From assembly GCA_001599815.1 (NCBI GenBank), contig BCIA01000004.1, positions 1,490,862 to 1,554,861 of the forward strand: DNA of 64,000 bases, read 5' to 3'. The stretch's first letter is position 1. The number at the start of each line of letters is the position of its first letter. Below are positions 23,411 to 33,335 of the stretch, in pieces. The notes under the pieces were generated by a model that worked only from the letters and a program-made list of their open reading frames with translations, did not search any database and was not told the DNA's origin. The DNA is from Furcasterigmium furcatum (taxonomy: Eukaryota; Ascomycota; Sordariomycetes; Glomerellales; Plectosphaerellaceae). The position numbers were made by a program, and so were the translations under genes.

Positions 23411-24364
23411 ATGCTCTTCATCTTTCTTGTGTGGCCGCCGGTGCTGCTCTGGGTAGTAGCAGCAGCAGCCGGGCCGGCCGACAACGCTGCCCCTGTTGTC
23501 GCCTACAAGCAGGCCACAATCTCCCGCGGCACTGGCTCCGTGACCAAACGCGACCTCCTGCCGGGCCCTTTCTCAGCAGCCAACTCCCTCCTCTTTGCCA
23601 GGCAGAGCTGTTCATCCGGGGAACAGGAATGCAAAGGCGGCTGCATCCCAATCGGTGCCGAGTGTTGCGGCCTCATGGACGGCTATTGCGAGTCCGGCTA
23701 CTACTGCACCATCTACGGGTGTTGCGAGGACGGTATCATTTGCAATAGCTCGTCGGACGACTGCATTGATAATGCCAAGCAGTGCGGTGATTGTATGTGG
23801 TTCATCCCCCTGCCTCGAGTCAAGCTCTCCCGTCACGTATTTTGCTGACCATATGCTCTCGAAGCCTGCATCAACGAAGAGGCAGAGTGCTGCGACGACT
23901 CCACGGGCGACTGGTGTCCTCAAGGGCAGCCCTGCGGCAGTTCTGACTGCACTGCCGGGGGAGGCGGAGGAGGCGGTGGAGGCGGCGGCGACGACGGGGA
24001 CGATGGTGATGACGGCGACAACAGCTCGGAGCGAGATCCAAGATGCGATAGTGGCACTGCATGTGGCAATGGCTGCTTGCCTCTCAGCTTGGTCACCTGC
24101 TGTGCATCTGAGAACGCCTACTGTCCACTGGAGCAGGTGTGCGCCGGGAACAGGACTTGCTGCCCGGCGAGCGAGCCGGATTGCACCAGGGGGTCTTCAG
24201 AGGACTTGGACTCGACGATCAACGGCACTACCCCGTACTCGGGGGTAGAGATGACGCCAGTTCTGGACCGAAAGGAAGAGGGAGGGGGAGTGAGGGTATT
24301 TGGATCCTCGAGTGTTTTCCTTAGTCCGCTTCTCGCGTTTCTTGTCGTGTATCTCATTCTCTGA
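23411..24364 (+). CDS. Cys-rich, probably GPI-anchored surface protein
   Basis: Two exons, 23411-23792 and 23865-24364, with a 72-nt intron (293 aa). N-terminal hydrophobic signal (VLLWVVAAAAG). Two Cys-rich regions of the form C-x-GGCIPIGAECC...GYYCTIYGCC and CGNGCLPLSLVTCC...TCCP flank a low-complexity Gly-rich run followed by an Asp/Gly-rich stretch. The C-terminus has a small-residue region and a final hydrophobic helix (LSPLLAFLVVYLIL) with no positive tail, the pattern of a GPI-attachment signal. The Cys arrangement recalls small fungal adhesin or wall proteins. No enzymatic motif is visible, and exact function is unknown. Confidence 0.82.
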
Positions 24365-24725
24365 GCGGATTAGCCACAAAGTCCGGCGTGCAAGGCAGAT
24401 ACCCGACATTGAACCTAGTATGGACATGGGATCCTTGGTTGAGAAGTGAGTAACTGGCTGTCTGTATATGATAGGCCGAGTTATGTTGCTACGGGTGCTT
24501 GGCCATTGGAACTCGACGGAGACATATCTGACATGTAGTGCTGGGGTGCAAGGACACTCTAGACAGAATTGATGTAAAGTTACACGCAAACACTGTTGCC
24601 GCTGGGACGCTCTTATTTCTTCCTTCAAAACCTACCCGCCATGACCACCGTGGCTAGATCTAACGTTAACCTAGCGCATCTACAGTCCAGTCTTCCATTG
24701 TCAAGTAATCCAGTCTCATCAGCAT
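24365..24725. other. Convergent intergenic region, GPI protein / F-box protein
   Basis: 361 bp between two 3' ends. I see nothing in it. Confidence 0.4.
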
Positions 24726-26363
24726 TCAGTCGAGTATATTTGGCCGTTCGTAAGCGGGTTCGAACGGGTCTCGCAGGGTTCCGATGCCCGAGAACGCACG
24801 AACTTGGTTGCGGGCCTCTCCTAGATCGCCGAAAGGATTCTCGCCGCTGTCGTAGACAAACTCCTCCACCTCGCGGTCCAGGGAGACCACGGTGACGCCC
24901 GCGTCGTGACGATCCGTGTCCAGGGAGACCGTGATCCTGGGCCTCTTCGCAACCGGCCACTGGCGCCAGCCAAGCTGGTCCCGCACGTCGACGAAGAGCT
25001 CTCCGTACGAGCCTTCCATCTCGAGAAAGTAGAGGTAGCTGAGCTCAACTGATCGCAGCGTGGGTGGGAGGGCGGAGAGAAGGGCGAGGAGATCCGACTG
25101 CCTGACCACGAAGCGGACGAGCCCAAAGTGGCGGAGGTTCGACCAGACCTCGACTGGGAAAATCGTTCGCAGGGGCACAAATTGCTCCAGTTGTTCTTCG
25201 TCCGTTGTGGCCATGCAGAAGAAGGTCGGGCGGACGTTGGTGGAAAGGCTGACGTGGTGCAAGTCTGAGGCTTGCGCAAGAGCTTGACGTAGAAAGGTAC
25301 TGTTGAAAGAAGGCCATCGCCCGTGCTCTTGGCCGCCGACGAGGAGGGAAAGATCGACGCGCGAGAAGCCCGGTTGCCGAAGGATGGTCACGAGATCGAT
25401 GTATTCGTCGTTGGGCTCGTCGAAAACCCGGCAGTTGAGGCCGGTCTGGAGCTGACGGGTGTCAACGATGAACTCGGCGATGTTATGTGCCGGGGCTGGT
25501 TGCTTCTTCAGGTGCTGGGCCAGAACGCGGGTGATGAGACGGAAACCACGCCACTTATCCTTCTCTTCGTCGGTATCCCATGGCGCAGCAAAACATTTGG
25601 GGTGGGAGGACCACCCACGGGGGGTTGGGTGGTTGGGCCACCCAGAGGGGATTGGGTAGATGAAGCCGTATGGGAGGTCGCGGATCATCGGTGTCTCGTA
25701 GTATGGTCTGAGATAGCGTCCGTGGGCAGCGGGGGTCAGAGTGATTCTCCGGAGCCGTGAGAAGCGTGTGAGCCCGTATTGAAGGGCAAGTTCGTCGGCA
25801 TTGGTACTCATTACCTCGCCCTGGCGTTGCAGCAGCTCCCAGTACTCCATATATGATTGTTTGGCGTCGAGCCTGGCGTTGAGCTGTGCTCGTCGGGCTG
25901 GCAGATCAGGGCGCTCTTCATTGTCGGCAGTCAGCCGGCTCTCCAGCTTCTTGACAAGCCGTTCATGTTGCGTGAAATACCAAGGCGGGACTCCCTTTGG
26001 CTTCTGGTCAGCTACCTTTCTTCCTGATCCGGTGCCTGCAGACTGGATTCCCGCAACCCAATATGGAGTGCTGTCCGTGGGGTCGGGGAAGCGAGCATCG
26101 TCGTAGATAATCTCGACGACTTGGTGACGGTAGGCTTCGTGCCGGGCGATGGCTTTGAAAACCTCGATATTGCGAGGATTGGCCGAGAGAAACACTCGGT
26201 GGAGGCGCAGACGGACAAGGTCCGGGAGTGTTTTGCATGTCAACCGGAGGCTTTTGATGTCGCGGCCGGCCAGGTGAGAGGCGACGAGTTCCAACAGCTC
26301 AAGAGGAAGGCCGGTGAGGCGGGCTTGACTAGAGCCTGGTCGCCTTCTGTCGGATGGGCTCAT
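24726..26363 (-). CDS. F-box protein
   Basis: Single-exon reading frame, 545 aa from the ATG at 26363. Further in-frame ATGs exist upstream, but that region is low-complexity and the F-box follows 26363 closely. Residues ~15-60 form the F-box (RLTGLPLELLELVASHLAGR, then SLRLTCKTL), the segment that binds Skp1 in SCF ubiquitin ligases. The rest lacks clear WD40 or LRR repeats but has the LRHFGLVRFVV and LPPTLRSVELSYLYF segments common in fungal F-box proteins of the rapidly expanding type. A Pro/Gly/His-rich imperfect repeat (WPNHPTPRGWSSHP) lies in the middle. Target unknown. Confidence 0.8.
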   Translation of the reverse strand: MSPSDRRRPGSSQARLTGLPLELLELVASHLAGRDIKSLRLTCKTLPDLVRLRLHRVFLSANPRNIEVFKAIARHEAYRHQVVEIIYDDARFPDPTDSTPYWVAGIQSAGTGSGRKVADQKPKGVPPWYFTQHERLVKKLESRLTADNEERPDLPARRAQLNARLDAKQSYMEYWELLQRQGEVMSTNADELALQYGLTRFSRLRRITLTPAAHGRYLRPYYETPMIRDLPYGFIYPIPSGWPNHPTPRGWSSHPKCFAAPWDTDEEKDKWRGFRLITRVLAQHLKKQPAPAHNIAEFIVDTRQLQTGLNCRVFDEPNDEYIDLVTILRQPGFSRVDLSLLVGGQEHGRWPSFNSTFLRQALAQASDLHHVSLSTNVRPTFFCMATTDEEQLEQFVPLRTIFPVEVWSNLRHFGLVRFVVRQSDLLALLSALPPTLRSVELSYLYFLEMEGSYGELFVDVRDQLGWRQWPVAKRPRITVSLDTDRHDAGVTVVSLDREVEEFVYDSGENPFGDLGEARNQVRAFSGIGTLRDPFEPAYERPNILD

Positions 26364-26814
26364 GGTGCCCAGCAGTTCTTCGGGCGATGTGAGCAGAGAG
26401 ACTGGCAGCCGCCAGTTCGGACCATGAACTGACGAAGAGGACGGGAGGTAAAGGATGGAGTCGGCATCCATCCATGATGCGAGCATGGATTCAGTTCGGA
26501 CCCGACTTAGTACAGGGCAGCCTCCCCCACCGGCGGGTCTTCGGTCGGGGGGTGCCCCCTGCAGCGAGCCCAGGTACCTTACTGTCACAGCACCAAACAG
26601 CGTGGGCAGTCAAACCATTAGATAGCCGGACTGCTGTCCTGGATCATTGATGACTTCAGGTTCTCAATGTGCAACTGGATACATTCAGCCACGTTTACTC
26701 GTTGGCCTGGGGTTCCAAGCAATCTGGCTCAGCAGCCATTTGCTTCCAGCTGGAGAAGCCAAAAGTAAATGCCGTGGTTCGAGATACATGGCCTGTCTGG
26801 ACACAACAGACCGA
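26364..26814. other. Intergenic region, F-box 5' side to LysM gene 3' end
   Basis: 451 bp containing the F-box gene promoter/leader and a possible N-terminal extension of its reading frame up to 26588. Confidence 0.4.
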
Positions 26815-28414
26815 TCACAGTTCATCCCTGCCGTCGTAGACAGGGATCGGGGTTACCACCGCAGTCTCCACGGGCCCGGCCTCCTCGGGAGGTCCACCAT
26901 CCTCTTCCGTCGAAATGCAGTAGAAGGTCCCGACAGTCAAGCCTGTGCAGTCGTTCTTGACGGAGGGGTTCATGCGGTATAACTGCTCAAAGCTTAACCC
27001 GCTATTCAGGAGCACTGCACCGCATGAGTGATAGCTCGCTGGCCTGAACCAGTTTGTGCAGTTTTCAATTTCTCCTGCGGCACGAGGAGCAGGGGGAGCC
27101 CGGGAAAGAACCCAATAGTCTTCCTCTGGGGCTAGTTGCGCGGAAGTGGTCAGCATGAGAGGGCGGTGAAAGATCGGACATAGCCAGCCGAGGGAGAAGG
27201 GTGCTGCAGGATTAAGTACTCACCAGTTGTAGGAGACTCTATGGCGACGCAGTAGGACACGCTCGCAGAAACCGTGCATGGATATGCATAGTTTTGTTTG
27301 CCGTCTGAGGGTTCCCTTTGGGCGAGAGAAGGGTTCCAGAGCACGAATTCCTAGATCTCAGATGGTCAGTAGATGGTTTGATGGATCTTGGAATTGGATG
27401 TGAACAGCATGGGTCACGTACTTCTCCGGATATGCCCAGGGTTTGAGCGAAAGACCAACAGTCCGCAATGGCGGGGACGAGCTCCAAGTCTGGCAAATGC
27501 ATATAGCTAGAAGGTCAGGTTGGATATCCGTAAATGCGATATGATGGGATCGATTCCACTCACAAGAAGCAGTCTTTCCGTGATCCTTCTGCCAATGGAA
27601 TTTTGCGGCGCCCCCCTCTTGCTCTCTGGTAGTATTCGTTGGGATAAACATCCGGTTCCGCCGGGATCACGGGTTTCTGGACAAATTCTCGAGGCGCGGG
27701 CTCATATCCCGGGTAGGCCGAGATGTCTCCAACGGGCCTCACGCAGTAGTAGCGGCCTTTCTCTATACTGGTGCAGTCTTCTTCTACGTGGGGGTTCAGG
27801 AACATGCTGTTTGAACCAAGTCAGTTTTCCTTCGGGCCTGGCGGGCTGCATTCCCCAGAGCACTCACAAGTCCTTCAGCGTGATGCTGTATCTGAGCGTC
27901 AAGTCGCTACAGTCTTGCGACCCCGTAACCAAGTGCCAACGGGCACACCTCGACAGCGACTCGCCAGAGGTGGGCTCGGGAATCGGCCTTATGGCGTGTC
28001 CTGCTGTTAACAGCCGCAAAAGTCCGCGGGTTCAATGGCGGGCAACGTACGCGGTGGTGGTGACAATCTCATGGGAACCGCGGGGATTGCTGGGGATGAC
28101 ATATCTCCCACCTGGGTTGCTGATGCAGATCTTCTCGCCCTTGAGCTTCTTGAGGTTTCTGGCCATGTCAGAACATCTTCATCTTGTCAAAGATTGGCCG
28201 TGGGAACTGACGAGCACTGGAAGTTTATCTTCGGGTTCCACGCAGCAACCTGCGCAAACGTGATGCCGGCATTCTTGGCTATGCTCAAGCAGGTATCGCC
28301 CTCCTGGACGGTGTAGGGCTCACAGCCTCCCACACTCGGGGTCCAAGCACCAGATGCTGATGCCGTAGCTGTGGCAGAGACGAGCAATGAGCGGAAGATC
28401 GGCGAACGTCTCAT
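26815..28414 (-). CDS. Secreted protein with four LysM-type modules
   Basis: Seven exons: 28414-28212, 28158-28112, 28000-27868, 27806-27564, 27506-27422, 27350-27224, 27131-26815 (384 aa, frame verified across all joins). Signal peptide at residues 1-22. Module 1 (CEPYTVQEGDTCLSIAK...VAAWNP...ICISNPG) is a canonical fungal LysM. Modules 2 (LVTGSQDCSDLTLRY...LNPHVEEDC...YYCVRP), 3 (ADCWSFAQTLGIS...LWNPSL...SYCVAIES) and 4 (PASYHSCGAVLLNSG...RMNPSVKNDCTGL...FYCIS) are more divergent but keep the Cys pairs and the NP motif. LysM domains bind chitin or chitooligosaccharides. It is divergent from a chitinase-like gene across 617 bp, a pairing known for LysM/CBM18-GH18 neighbourhoods. Intron 2 has a weaker donor (GTGGGA), so that junction is the least certain. 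Confidence 0.85.
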
Positions 28415-29031
28415 AACGTTCAAGTTTCAAGACGGTGCAGAATGGTTTGGGAGCGGCGAAAGGCTGATTGAGCCTGGCGGTCAGAGGGCATGCACGCTTC
28501 TTCAAGTTTGCCTGGTGCCAAAGCTTCAGGGCTAATGCAGGGGCCAACTGCGCGAGAGACGCTAAAAATGCGGTTCCAGGTTGGCTGTGCGCTGCCAGAG
28601 CCTTGGCAGACGCCACCAATGAGAAAGACTCCGTCGGTGACCCCTTTGAGATAGATGCTGTCCCTCAAGCCGGCCCAGTCCGCAGGCCTCCAGGAGCACA
28701 CATGAACCGAGTGTGCGACGGAGAGTTATGGACTTGGCTTGCAAATCCAAAAATAACTAACAAATACCAGAAGGAAACCTCCCGCACCGACAATCACAGC
28801 GGCACAGCTGGGCGAGTGCCGGGTCCCTCCGGATCGTCAGGATCGACGATTAGCTGATCTCCAGCCCCTATCTCCACCGGGTAAAACCAGGCAACGAGCC
28901 GACCGTTGGCGCTAAGTCCTCCTGGATAGGGCACCGGGGCCCTTGGAGGACTTCAGGTCGGAGCATATCTTGACCCCAATCCATCAACAGCTCCCTTTCA
29001 GTTGCGCCCCGACCTCCAGCACGCTGGAACC
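28415..29031. promoter_or_regulatory. Shared divergent promoter, LysM protein / chitinase-like protein
   Basis: 617 bp separate the two divergent starts, so the genes are probably co-expressed. No gene is visible inside. Short frames on both strands are shadows. No operator is assigned. Confidence 0.5.
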
Positions 29032-31025
29032 ATGGCGGTCCCTCGGTCCTGTCGCCCGTCGACCATGACCGCCCTTCTACTTTCTTGTCGGGCCCTGCTT
29101 CTCTTGGCCCTTGTTCTCCCCGCATCTGGGCACTCCCATGGAGAGAGTCCTGAAGACCAGGCTGTCTTGGGCCATGCCAATGATGGCGAGAGCTCCCAAG
29201 CACCCGACCTGGACGCCGTGATGGCTTCATCGTCGGGCCGGCAGAATGACTACACGTGCGGCCCGGATATGGAGTGCACCAACAAGGCCTGCTGTGGTCC
29301 GGCCGGCTGGTGCGGCTACGGGCCCGCGTTCTGCGGAAACGGCTGCCAGTCCAACTGCGATTCCAAAGCCGAGTGTGGCCGATTCGCTGATGTCGCAGGA
29401 AACGCCTGTCCGCTGAACCTGTGCTGCTCTGCTCATGGGTTCTGCGGCACCACCGCGGATTTCTGCGCCAGCGACTGCCAGTCCAACTGCGAGGCTCCCA
29501 CGCCCAGCTCGTCGCCGTCTGACCCGCGCAAGGTGGTCATCGGCTACTGGGAGGCGTGGAATGCGGACAAGCCCTGTGGCACCATGGGGCAAGACGACAT
29601 CCCAGTGCAGCTGCTCACCCACCTCGTGGTCTCCTTTGCGTACATCAACGACGCTTTCGAAATCACCAACATGGACGGCGTCAGTCCTGATCTGTACAGA
29701 TCGATCGTCGATGTGAAAGCCATGAACCCTAGTCTCAAGGTCATCATTGCTCTGGGCGGCTGGGCGTTCAACGACCCGGGTCAGTGGCAAAGCGTCTTTC
29801 CCACCATGGCGTCTACCCGAGCCAACCGCGCAGTGTTCATTGAGAATCTCCTGGGATTCATGTCCGAGTACGGCTATGATGGTGTTAGTAAGTAGTGTCC
29901 TGTTCAAATACACCACCATTCACAACCTACGTCTCGAGTGCTGACGCTATTCTCCCAACCAGATTTCGGTGAGCCTCGGCCCCTCCTTCCAGCCTCCCTC
30001 GGTCCCGACAGGGATTGCAGGGCTACTTTGAGCTGTACTGACCAATTTGTTGGAAGACTGGGAGTATCCTGGAGCAGAAGATCGAGGCGGAAGCGAGGGA
30101 GATGGTGAGAATTACACCCTGGTCCTGAAGGAGCTGCGTGAAGCCATCGACACAAGCGGGCACAGCTACATCTCCACATTCACCGCACCGTCATCTTATT
30201 GGTATCTCCGACATTTTGATCTCAAAGGCATGGAGGAACATGTCGACTGGATCAACATCGTGCCTGACCTTCACGGCGTTTGGGACAGCGTGGACCCTGC
30301 CGCAAAGCAGGTTCGGTCTCACTCCAATCTCACTGAAATCGATCATACCTTGAGCTTGGTAAGCATTCATGATATTGTCGCGGGTGTCTGAGAGCCTTCC
30401 ACTCACTACGCTCTCTCAGTTCTGGCGTGCTGGGGTTGAGGCTCGCAACGTCGTGCTCGGCTTGGGGATCTACGGGCGATCATTCGAGCTCAAGTCCAGC
30501 GGGTGCTGGAAGCCCGGATGCCCTGTCAAAGGTCCCGGAGCGCCGCGCCGTTGCACTGGTACTGCGGGTATCATGTCTGTCGAGGGTGAGTATCCTCACT
30601 GTCTTCCTCGATCGAGAGATCGCCGCTGATCACACGCTTGCCTCAGAAATCATGGAAATCGTGGAAAGCACTGGAGGAGAGCCTTATTTTGACGAATCTG
30701 CTGCTGTCAGGTACATGGTCTATGAGGGAAACTCTTGGGTCTCGTAAGTCCGGAACCTGAATCTCATGTGACTCGAGTGAGTACACTTGACATGAACTAA
30801 CCTGCGCCCTGTAGTTTCGATGACACCTCTACCTTTCAGCTCAAGGTCGACTATGCCGCCAGGATGGGTCTCCATGGACTGATGGTCTCGGCTATCAATC
30901 TCGACAACGGCAATCTACAGGCTCTGAAGGCGATTTCCGGCGGCGCCATCAGAAGCACCCCCAGTCATTTCCCAGTCGATCGCAGCTTTGCTGCAGATCG
31001 GAAGGAGCAAATGAACGACAAATAA
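29032..31025 (+). CDS. GH18 chitinase-like protein with two CBM18 domains, catalytic site altered
   Basis: Six exons: 29032-29887, 29963-29968 (6 nt), 30057-30358, 30420-30585, 30647-30743, 30815-31025 (545 aa). ACCATGG context at 29032; ATG 29065 is an alternative start. A signal peptide (LLLSCRALLLLALVLPASG) precedes two chitin-binding type 1 domains (CGPDMECTNKACCGPAGWCG; CPLNLCCSAHGFCG). The GH18 barrel starts at KVVIGYWEAW. It resembles killer-toxin-like subgroup C chitinases but is much shorter and has no LysM of its own. The DxxDxDxE motif reads DGVNFDWE: the catalytic Glu is kept but the first inner Asp is Asn. The usual MxYDLHG is IVPDLHG (Tyr to Pro), and the barrel-closing Trp of MxWAxD is Ser (MVSAIN). 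A binding rather than a hydrolytic role is likely. Confidence 0.85.
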
Positions 31026-31321
31026 ATGATGTCAAGGACCCGGTGCCCATTTAACGACCTCAAAGTCGAGCTCCTGAATGATTGATGTACGGTTCCAGGT
31101 CGATCTATTCCATCCAATTTCTCAGCGTCAGAGAGAGTTTGACGTGACCTGGAATCCGCGAAAGCGGGCTGGATGAAAGCTGCCGTGACCACCTATATCC
31201 CTTAAAGCCGGACAACCTGAACCAGACTGTCCCTCCGTCCATCTCCGTACTATTCGCCGTTCAAGCCCAGCGCTGTGCAACAGCATACGAACCTCAAGCA
31301 CCAGGCCCAGTTCCCAGAGAA

Positions 31322-32434
31322 TCATTCTGTTTGGATGATAAAATCTCCAGGAGCAGGCTTGGAGAGCGCCCACTTGATGCCGTTGAAAATCGTCCGATCC
31401 CAGCGCTTACCCTCGCTCAGCTTATCGCCAAAAGCCTTGAACGCGTGCGGCATGCCCAGGAACATGTACGTGTCCGTTGGAACCCTAAATTCCCGTCAGG
31501 TCTGCATGTGTACTCGTGGGCTTCAGGACGCCACTCACCCAACCTCAGTGAGCATCTTCGCGAACAGCAGGCCCTCGTCCCGCAAGGGGTCCATGCCCGA
31601 GACGCCAACCGTAGTGGGCGGGAAGCCCCTGACCTGCTCCATCGTGGCATTCCCAGGACTCAGCCTAAGGTCACGGGGATCGGGGTTCTCGAGTTTGAGA
31701 AGATCCGTGAAGTACTGGATCATCTTCACCGGCAGAACCGGCGCGTCCTTGTTCGTCTCGTACGACGACAGGGCGGGATCCTTCAGCTGGCTCGGCACCG
31801 CGGATCTCACATTGATATTAATCATATTTGGGACCATGAGCACCAGCCCGGCGAGCGGGGGCAGCTCCGCGCCGATGTTGCCCAGGTTCTTCTGCAGTGC
31901 AAGCGAGGCCGCGAGCTGCCCGCCGGCGGAGATGCCGCCCACGACAACGCGGTCGGGGATGCCGCCGAGCTCGGCGATGTGGGCGTGCAGCCAGAGGAAG
32001 CCGTCATCGGCGTCGTTCCACTGCGTCGGGTAGACATGCTCGGGGGTGTGGCGGTAGTTGACGTGCAAGACGGCGACGTTGGCGTTGATGGCGTTCCTGG
32101 CGCAGTTTGCGTCTTCGTTCTCGATGTTGCCGACAAGGTGGCCGCCGCCGTGGAGGTAGTAGAAGACCGGGAGGGGCTCGTCGCCTGCCGAAACGGGGCG
32201 GTAGCTCCTCGCTTCGACGGAGGAGCCGTCACGCGTGGGGATGGTGTGGTCTTTGATGACGACTTGGGGGGCCAGTTGGAGCATGGCCTCGGCCTGGGTT
32301 GCTTGTCTGGCATCGTTGAGGACTCGCTTGACTTCAGATGGTGGCAGATGGACTGGGATTTCCGGGACCGGAGTGGTTGCTGTGACTCTGAGCCATTCCG
32401 CGGATGGTCCGTCGTACTTGGAGAAGTCAGCCAT
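31322..32434 (-). CDS. HSL-family alpha/beta-hydrolase (esterase/lipase)
   Basis: Two exons, 32434-31539 and 31484-31322, with a 54-nt intron (352 aa). The start is MADFSKYDGP at 32434; the open frame extends upstream but is composed of leader-like sequence. Oxyanion-hole HGGG (YYLHGGGHL), nucleophile Ser in GGISAGG, acid Asp in SGMDPLRDEG, and catalytic His in GMPHAF encoded by the second exon: a complete HSL-type triad. There is no signal peptide, so it is probably cytosolic and acts on small acyl esters or lactones. A role downstream of the Baeyer-Villiger enzymes is conceivable chemically (ester/lactone opening), but it lies more than 10 kb away across unrelated genes. Confidence 0.9.
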
Positions 32435-33335
32435 GATGGGGATTGGTGTTGTCAGGGGCTTTAGCAGGGCTAGTCTCAGGATGTGAGGAGGCAAAAGAGC
32501 ACAAGTGGGAGGCAAAAGAGCACAAGTGGGAAGACTGAAAGCAGGCGCAAAGACAGTATTCAATGTATGATACCTGAGTACTGGCGCGAGTCGTAGATGC
32601 AGCGGTCCGAGGTTGCACCTGTCTGCCCCGCACTTCTTGGCCTCCATCAGTGTCCTAACCCCCGCATTTTTCAGGGATATTCCGTTTTTAGCGCGGGCCG
32701 TCAGGGGCCCGTCCATGGATTTTGCTGGTTAAGTGCCTGAAATTTAAGCCTCCGGGTCTAAGATGCGGAAAGTTGCTGGCTCAGTAGCAAAGAGTCAGCT
32801 CAGGTCAGATGAGAATTTGGAGCTAATGCATCCCCTGGACCCAGGCCTTCGTACCTGTAAGACATGGCGCTGGAGCTGTCCACGTCAAGACGGCAAGACG
32901 GCAGACCAGCTGGCTTGGAAGCCAGCTGGCAGCACCCATGCCAGGGATTCTAGGACCGGAGCCCAGCTGTCGGCATCTGCTGCCAAGGATGACGTACGCG
33001 GCCGGAAGAGCGCCGAGCGATCGATGATGCAGCCCTATTGGTTTGGTCGCCGACCCCTCCCCCGCCATCAGCTTCAGCTTGCGCGTGGGTGGGCTCAGGA
33101 GACTTGGACCAGAACCTGACTGCTTCCCTTTTTCTTGTCAGGCTCACAGATCTGGCTTGTTTTCTGTTTGCACCTGCTCGGTCTGTTTTGGACCTTCCTC
33201 CATTGACTGACCTAACTCACCTCGACTTTCCATTCCTGGTATCAGGTTCACGATACTGCACTTTGACCACCTCGTTACCCAGCCACCTCCCTGCGATTCA
33301 AGCCTCGCCCCATCACCAGCCACAGCTTCTCAGCA
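32435..33335. promoter_or_regulatory. Divergent intergenic region, esterase / PI-PLC
   Basis: 901 bp between divergent starts. The right end is pyrimidine-rich (TCACCTCGACTTTCC..., CCACCTCCCTGC) as in leaders of expressed fungal genes. No further element recognised. Confidence 0.4.
32488..32529. repeat. 21-bp tandem repeat, two copies, 5' of the esterase
   Basis: Two perfect adjacent copies of GGAGGCAAAAGAGCACAAGTG, about 55-95 bp upstream of the esterase ATG, in the leader or proximal promoter. Confidence 0.85.

Noticed and set aside
28021..28111. Alternative donor GTACGT for LysM intron 2, which would add about 27 residues
   Set aside because: Good donor sequence, but joining it to the available acceptors breaks the frame of module 2; the weaker GTGGGA donor gives a continuous 384-residue protein.
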